This document shows, one piece after another, positions 5,613-8,973 of a stretch of 8,973 bases of DNA. Both the position numbers and the translations under genes were made by a program. Below the pieces are notes generated by a model. The model searched no databases and had not been told where the DNA came from. It saw only the letters and a program-made list of their open reading frames with translations. How positions within the stretch are numbered: the first letter of the stretch is position 1; each line of letters opens with the position of its first letter. The stretch is from Clostridia bacterium (GTDB lineage: Bacteria > Bacillota > Clostridia > Oscillospirales > Acutalibacteraceae), in assembly GCA_017425745.1 (NCBI GenBank), contig JAFOXT010000363.1, forward strand, positions 1 to 8,973. Reading direction: 5' to 3'.

Positions 5613-7015
5613 AAATGGCAAAAGGTTCTGTGGGAATGGTGCAGAGAATAACAGGTCCCGTTGTGGATATTCTCTTTTCCTTAAATGAAATTCCCGATAT
5701 TTTCAATGCCGTTAATGTTGAAGTTAACGACGAAATATATACCCTTGAGGTTTCTCAGCATCTGGGTAACGGTGAAGTAAGATGTATTTCAATGAATCCC
5801 ACCGATGGTATGTCGCGTGGTATGATGGCTACAGATACAGGCGAGCCTATAAAAATCTCAGTTGGTGAAGAAACTCTCGGCAGAATGGTAAACGTAACCG
5901 GTGCACCTATTGACCGCGGTGAAAAAATAAAAACTGAACAGCAGTGGCCTATTCATCATCCGGCTCCTCCCTTTGCAGAAATTGTTTCATCAACTGATAT
6001 TCTTGAAACGGGTATCAAGGTTATTGACCTTATGACACCGTACATCAAGGGCGGAAAAATCGGCCTTTTCGGCGGTGCAGGTGTAGGTAAAACAGTTCTT
6101 ATTATGGAGCTTATCCGTAACGTTGCCTTTGAGCACGACGGCTACTCAGTTTTCGCCGGTGTAGGTGAACGTTCAAGAGAGGGTAATGACCTGTGGAATG
6201 AAATGAATCAGTCAGGGGTTATTAATAAAACAGCCCTTGTTTTTGGTCAGATGAACGAAACTGCAGGTGCAAGACTTCGTGTGCCTCTTGTAGGTCTTAC
6301 AATGGCTGAATACTTCCGTGAAAAGTCACATAAGGATGTGCTTTTGTTTATTGATAATATTTTCCGTTTCACTCAGGCGGGCAGTGAGGTTTCTGCTCTT
6401 CTCGGCAGAATGCCTTCAGCCGTAGGTTATCAGCCTACACTTGCTTCAGAAATGGGTAAATTGCAGGAAAGAATTGTTTCAACCGGTAACGGGTCAATTA
6501 CATCAGTTCAGGCAGTTTATGTACCTGCCGATGACCTTACTGACCCTGCTCCTGCAACTACTTTCTCTCACCTTGACGCAACAACCGTTCTTTCAAGAAA
6601 AATTGTTGAGCTTGGTATTTATCCCGCAGTTGACCCTCTTGAATCCTCTTCAAGAGCGCTCACACCTGATTTTGTAGGAGACAGACATTACAAGACCGCC
6701 AAGGAAACTCAGCGAGTGCTTCAGAAGTATGCTGAGCTTCAGGATATTATTGCAATTCTCGGTATGGATGAGCTGTCAGCGGAGGATAAAGAGCTTGTTA
6801 AACGAGCAAGAAGAGTACAGCGCTTTATGAGCCAGCCCTTCCACGTTGCTGAAAGCTTTACAGGTCAGCAGGGCATTTACGTGCCTCTTGAAAAGACTGT
6901 AGACAGCGTTGAAAGAATTCTTTCAGGTGAATGTGATAATATTCCCGAGCAGTATTTCCTTATGTCAGGCACAATTGACGATGTATTCCTCAAATACAAA
7001 AAGGAACACGGGTGA
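5609..7015 (+). CDS. atpD: F1Fo ATP synthase subunit beta
   Basis: This is the catalytic subunit of F1, forming or hydrolysing ATP at the interface with alpha. It has 468 residues, normal for the family. Visible elements are the N-terminal barrel (GxVxRITGPVVDI, about 9-21), P-loop GGAGVGKT (155-162), catalytic Glu187 and Arg188 in GVGERSREGND, Walker B LLFIDN (245-250), signature PAVDPLESSS (339-348), and the C-terminal DELSAED loop (387-393) that contacts gamma and epsilon. All key residues are intact, so catalysis should be normal. The chosen ATG at 5609 forms an ATGA overlap with the atpG stop and lies 4 nt after AAAGGGG. An ATG at 5615, spaced 10 nt, would remove only two residues and is equally possible. 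Confidence 0.98.
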   Translation: MKMAKGSVGMVQRITGPVVDILFSLNEIPDIFNAVNVEVNDEIYTLEVSQHLGNGEVRCISMNPTDGMSRGMMATDTGEPIKISVGEETLGRMVNVTGAPIDRGEKIKTEQQWPIHHPAPPFAEIVSSTDILETGIKVIDLMTPYIKGGKIGLFGGAGVGKTVLIMELIRNVAFEHDGYSVFAGVGERSREGNDLWNEMNQSGVINKTALVFGQMNETAGARLRVPLVGLTMAEYFREKSHKDVLLFIDNIFRFTQAGSEVSALLGRMPSAVGYQPTLASEMGKLQERIVSTGNGSITSVQAVYVPADDLTDPAPATTFSHLDATTVLSRKIVELGIYPAVDPLESSSRALTPDFVGDRHYKTAKETQRVLQKYAELQDIIAILGMDELSAEDKELVKRARRVQRFMSQPFHVAESFTGQQGIYVPLEKTVDSVERILSGECDNIPEQYFLMSGTIDDVFLKYKKEHG

Positions 7016-7290
7016 GAAAAATGAAGTTTATTCTTTTTACTCCTCACCGAAAGCTTCCTGAAATAGAGTGTGACAGCGTAAAGCTCAATATAGCCGACAG
7101 TGTTGACGGCAGCTTTTCCGGAGCGTACGGAATAAGAAAGGGTCACGCTAAAGCGGTGTTTACTCTTAAAGAGGGACGCATTTGTGTTTTGAATAACAAT
7201 CAGGAGGTTTTCACTGTTGACTGCGGTGAGGGCTTCGCAACAGTTGACGGTGACGAGGTAAGAGTTACCGTTGACAGTGCAGAAATATAA
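7012..7290 (+). CDS. atpC: F1Fo ATP synthase subunit epsilon, short form without C-terminal hairpin
   Basis: Epsilon binds gamma and the c-ring, and in many bacteria its C-terminal helices block ATP hydrolysis. This protein has 92 residues (89 if ATG 7021 is used) against about 130-140 for the full form. The beta-sandwich domain is present, with GAYGIRKGHAKAVFTLKEG (38-56) and a closing VRVTVDSAEI. The frame then stops at TAA 7288-7290, exactly where the linker to the two-helix domain would begin. The sequence after the stop is a terminator, so no lost reading frame for the missing domain is seen. GTG 7012 makes a GTGA overlap with the atpD stop and has AAGGA 6 nt upstream. ATG 7021 has GGTGAG directly upstream and would give a start more like homologues. 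The two cannot be separated by eye. Confidence 0.9.
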   Translation: MRKMKFILFTPHRKLPEIECDSVKLNIADSVDGSFSGAYGIRKGHAKAVFTLKEGRICVLNNNQEVFTVDCGEGFATVDGDEVRVTVDSAEI

Positions 7291-7292
7291 AT

Positions 7293-7336
7293 AAAAAACT
7301 GTCACTTTCCTTTCGGATAGTGACAGTTAATTTTTT
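7293..7336. terminator. Bidirectional terminator between convergent operons
   Basis: AACTGTCACT (7297-7306) pairs perfectly with AGTGACAGTT (7319-7328). The stem extends inward, after one mismatch, by TCC/GGA (7308-7310 with 7315-7317), leaving a four-base loop. The + strand has TTTTTT at 7331-7336, and the - strand has a T-run from the A's at 7293-7298. It therefore serves both the atp operon and the - strand pair. The + T-run overlaps the TAA stop of the - strand gene at 7335-7337. Confidence 0.9.
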
Positions 7337-8294
7337 ACCATTCAAAAATAATTTCAGGATTTTCTAAAATCTCATCGACCTTTTTGATAAAGGGCATAAG
7401 GTCGGCAGCGCCGCCGATTTTGTGGTCGAAAATCATAGCCATAGGAAGCACCTTTTTCTTGCCCATTCTGAAGTTGCCGTCAGCTTCCTCAAATACACAG
7501 CATTTGTCGTGAACTCTGCCTGTGCCGAAAAGGAAGACCTGAGGATAAAGCGGCGGAATATATGTAATATCCACATCAAGCTTATCATAAAGTGTACCCC
7601 AGTTTGTGTAGCATACGGTACCTTCGGTGAAGTCATCAACCTTAAGTCCGTTACGGGTTTTATTGCCTGAGTTTTTGTAGGATTTCTTTTTGAAAAGGTT
7701 AGAGAATTTTGCAATCTTCGCCTTGCCGAAATAAGCTGAACGGAATTGTGAAAAGGTTGAAATCAGCTGACCCTTTGCAGCAAGTCCCATCATTCTCTGA
7801 CGGGCAACGTTGAACATTACACTTTTAAGTCGGGTTTCACCTATGCGGAGCTTTACATCTTCAGACTGAAGAGCAATTTCTCTGAGACTTTTATCTTCAA
7901 GGTGATGAAGCTTAATCTGAAAGGTTTCGCCACTGTCAAGGCAGACAGCCATTGCAACGTCAATATGCTTTTTTATAATAAGTCTTCCGCTTGTTGCTCT
8001 GTGGTTGTATTCAAAGTGAGCGTTGAGTCTTGGAGCTGCCTTAAGACCTTCAACAAGCACCTTAATTATAAGCGAGTTGAAGGTGAGGGGATAGTCGCAC
8101 TCCTTTTTAAGCTTCTGAAAAGCTTCCCACAGCTTTGTTACATCGGCTTCACGGGAGCAGGCAGTACCCGGGATATTTCTCTGAGAGTTTACAAGAACAT
8201 TACTTGTAAGTCTGTCACGGATTGAAAGATATTCAATTATATCTCCTTCTTCGGGGGCAAGAGATGCTTTTTTAATATATTCCTTAAAGCTCAT
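7335..8294 (-). CDS. Free-standing 2-oxoacid dehydrogenase E2-type acyltransferase domain protein
   Basis: This 319-residue protein has the fold pattern of the catalytic domain of dihydrolipoamide acyltransferases (2-oxoacid_dh family). Residues about 35-120 include LTFNSLIIKVLVEGLKAAPRLNA and the IDVAMAVCLDSG strand. TNWGTLYDKLDVDITYIPP (230-248) and VFLFGTG (253-259) match the SNLG and ILGVG regions. FDHKIGGAADLMPFIKKVDEIL carries the catalytic His291. The usual HxxxDG motif reads HxxxGA, so the conserved Asp is Gly295. There is no lipoyl domain and no E1/E3-binding domain, and no E1 or E3 gene lies nearby, so a role in a classic dehydrogenase complex is unlikely. A Lys-rich insert is seen at 200-215. 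It begins 12 nt after the DUF1643 gene with AAAGGAGAAAGG upstream, so the two are co-transcribed. The acyl group and acceptor are unknown. Confidence 0.8.
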   Translation of the reverse strand: MSFKEYIKKASLAPEEGDIIEYLSIRDRLTSNVLVNSQRNIPGTACSREADVTKLWEAFQKLKKECDYPLTFNSLIIKVLVEGLKAAPRLNAHFEYNHRATSGRLIIKKHIDVAMAVCLDSGETFQIKLHHLEDKSLREIALQSEDVKLRIGETRLKSVMFNVARQRMMGLAAKGQLISTFSQFRSAYFGKAKIAKFSNLFKKKSYKNSGNKTRNGLKVDDFTEGTVCYTNWGTLYDKLDVDITYIPPLYPQVFLFGTGRVHDKCCVFEEADGNFRMGKKKVLPMAMIFDHKIGGAADLMPFIKKVDEILENPEIIFEW

Positions 8295-8306
8295 AACCTT
8301 TCTCCT

Positions 8307-8930
8307 TTATATACAGTTTTCTATATAACCCTCTATGTCGAACAAATCAAGTCCACTGTCCTTTCTCAGATAAAGCGGGTGGTGAGGGTGGCCTTTTTTT
8401 GAAATTGCACCTGAGCTGAACCAACGTGCATCAAACTCTTTGCCGATAGCAAGCATATCTCTGAGGCAGTCCTTAAGGTAAGGCCGCATTTCAACAATTG
8501 TGCCCCATGCAGCCCATACTGAGGGCTTTTCTTCTTTATAAAGAGAAAGTATGTAACGGAAAGCCTTCATATTTTCCTTGTGGAGCTCTTCGTTAAGCTC
8601 TTTATCCATATCGTCGGGCTTTGTTGCACGCTGAGCATAGACGTTGAACATAATAAAGCTGTCATAGCCGTTGCCGAGAGCGATTCGTTCAACAGATTTC
8701 AGCGTGTTATCAAGATCGTTAGGAGCGGCAGTTGAAGGGTTGATGCCGATACAGATAAGAGGGTTGTTACCCTTTGTGCCAAGAATGTAACGGTACTCAC
8801 CGTAGTGGTTGGGCACATAAAGCCAATCCTCAACATTATATTCAATATGGTTCTGAATCTCGCTTTTTTCAAGTGCTGAGTAAAATTCCTCAATTTCCAG
8901 AAGCTGAGACTGTGATTTAGGAATATGCAT
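8307..8930 (-). CDS. DUF1643 family protein
   Basis: This 207-residue soluble protein has the marks of the DUF1643 family: RYILGTKGNNPLICIGINPSTA (47-68), where family members usually have an LNPSTA motif; the following Asp/Asn-Asp-Thr segment (NDLDNTLKS); FNVYAQRATKP (95-105); an internal WAAWG strand (139-143); and GHPHHPLYL (180-188) near the C-terminus. Family members are common beside varied genes and have no established biochemical function; none is proposed here. The start at ATG 8928-8930 is supported by AAAGGAAG (8937-8944 on the opposite strand), 6 nt away. The stop lies 12 nt before the acyltransferase start. A -10 box inside the window suggests that this gene heads the transcript. 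Confidence 0.88.
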   Translation of the reverse strand: MHIPKSQSQLLEIEEFYSALEKSEIQNHIEYNVEDWLYVPNHYGEYRYILGTKGNNPLICIGINPSTAAPNDLDNTLKSVERIALGNGYDSFIMFNVYAQRATKPDDMDKELNEELHKENMKAFRYILSLYKEEKPSVWAAWGTIVEMRPYLKDCLRDMLAIGKEFDARWFSSGAISKKGHPHHPLYLRKDSGLDLFDIEGYIENCI

Positions 8931-8960
8931 AAAAATCTTCCTTTATATAATAGTATGGGA

Positions 8961-8966
8961 ATTATA
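8961..8966 (-). promoter_or_regulatory. -10 box of the - strand operon promoter
   Basis: Read on the - strand, this is a perfect TATAAT, 30 nt before the start codon of the DUF1643 gene. The matching -35 element would lie beyond the window edge and cannot be seen, so the promoter is only partly supported. Confidence 0.5.
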
Positions 8967-8973
8967 GCAAGAA

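Noticed and set aside
7335..8294. Pyruvate dehydrogenase E2 subunit
   Set aside because: It lacks the lipoyl and E1/E3-binding domains, has an altered active-site motif, and has no partner genes in the window.
1..8973. tRNA, rRNA, CRISPR arrays, insertion sequences or prophage remains
   Set aside because: No cloverleaf, direct-repeat array, transposase motif or terminal inverted repeat was seen; the intergenic spaces are short and explained by promoters and terminators.

Overview
The window most likely comes from a low-to-moderate GC Gram-positive anaerobe of the class Clostridia, probably near Ruminococcaceae/Oscillospiraceae. This is inferred from the A+T-rich intergenic DNA, GGAGG-type ribosome binding sites, AGA- and CTT-rich codon use, and the style of the ATP synthase proteins. 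No rRNA or marker gene is present to fix the taxon.

Layout. (1) Positions 2-706 hold the 3' part of a calcineurin-like metallophosphoesterase gene cut by the window edge, closed by an intrinsic terminator at 724-761. (2) A strong sigma-A-type promoter (821-848) precedes a tightly packed F1Fo ATP synthase operon on the + strand: atpI-like (TTG start), atpB (a), atpE (c), atpF (b), a very long ORF at 2575-4785, atpG (gamma), atpD (beta) and a short atpC (epsilon). Gaps are 0-28 nt, and several genes overlap by 4-8 nt. (3) A near-perfect hairpin with T-tracts on both sides (7293-7336) ends this operon and also the convergent pair on the - strand. (4) That pair is a DUF1643-family gene (8307-8930) followed by a free-standing E2-type acyltransferase domain gene (7335-8294), with a -10 box at 8961-8966 just inside the window edge.

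The main point of interest is the 736-residue ORF. It joins in one frame a b-type membrane anchor and stalk (about residues 1-125), the C-terminal domain of subunit delta (about 157-232) and a complete alpha subunit (about 236-736). The six-helix N-terminal domain of delta is not recognisable. The gene order matches the mycobacterial pattern atpB-E-F-H(b-delta)-A-G-D-C, but with H and A fused as well. If every alpha carries this extension, the enzyme would have three tethered stalk arms instead of one, so stoichiometry, processing or internal initiation becomes a real question. The junction also holds a five-A run and an out-of-frame TAATG stop/start overlap. A one-base difference at the A run would therefore split the ORF into separate b-delta and alpha genes. 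This must be excluded as a sequence error, and it could also be a biological switch.

Other notable points are an epsilon subunit that stops after its beta-sandwich and lacks the inhibitory helical hairpin, a c subunit with the residues of a proton-type ring, and an E2-like protein whose HxxxDG motif reads HxxxGA.
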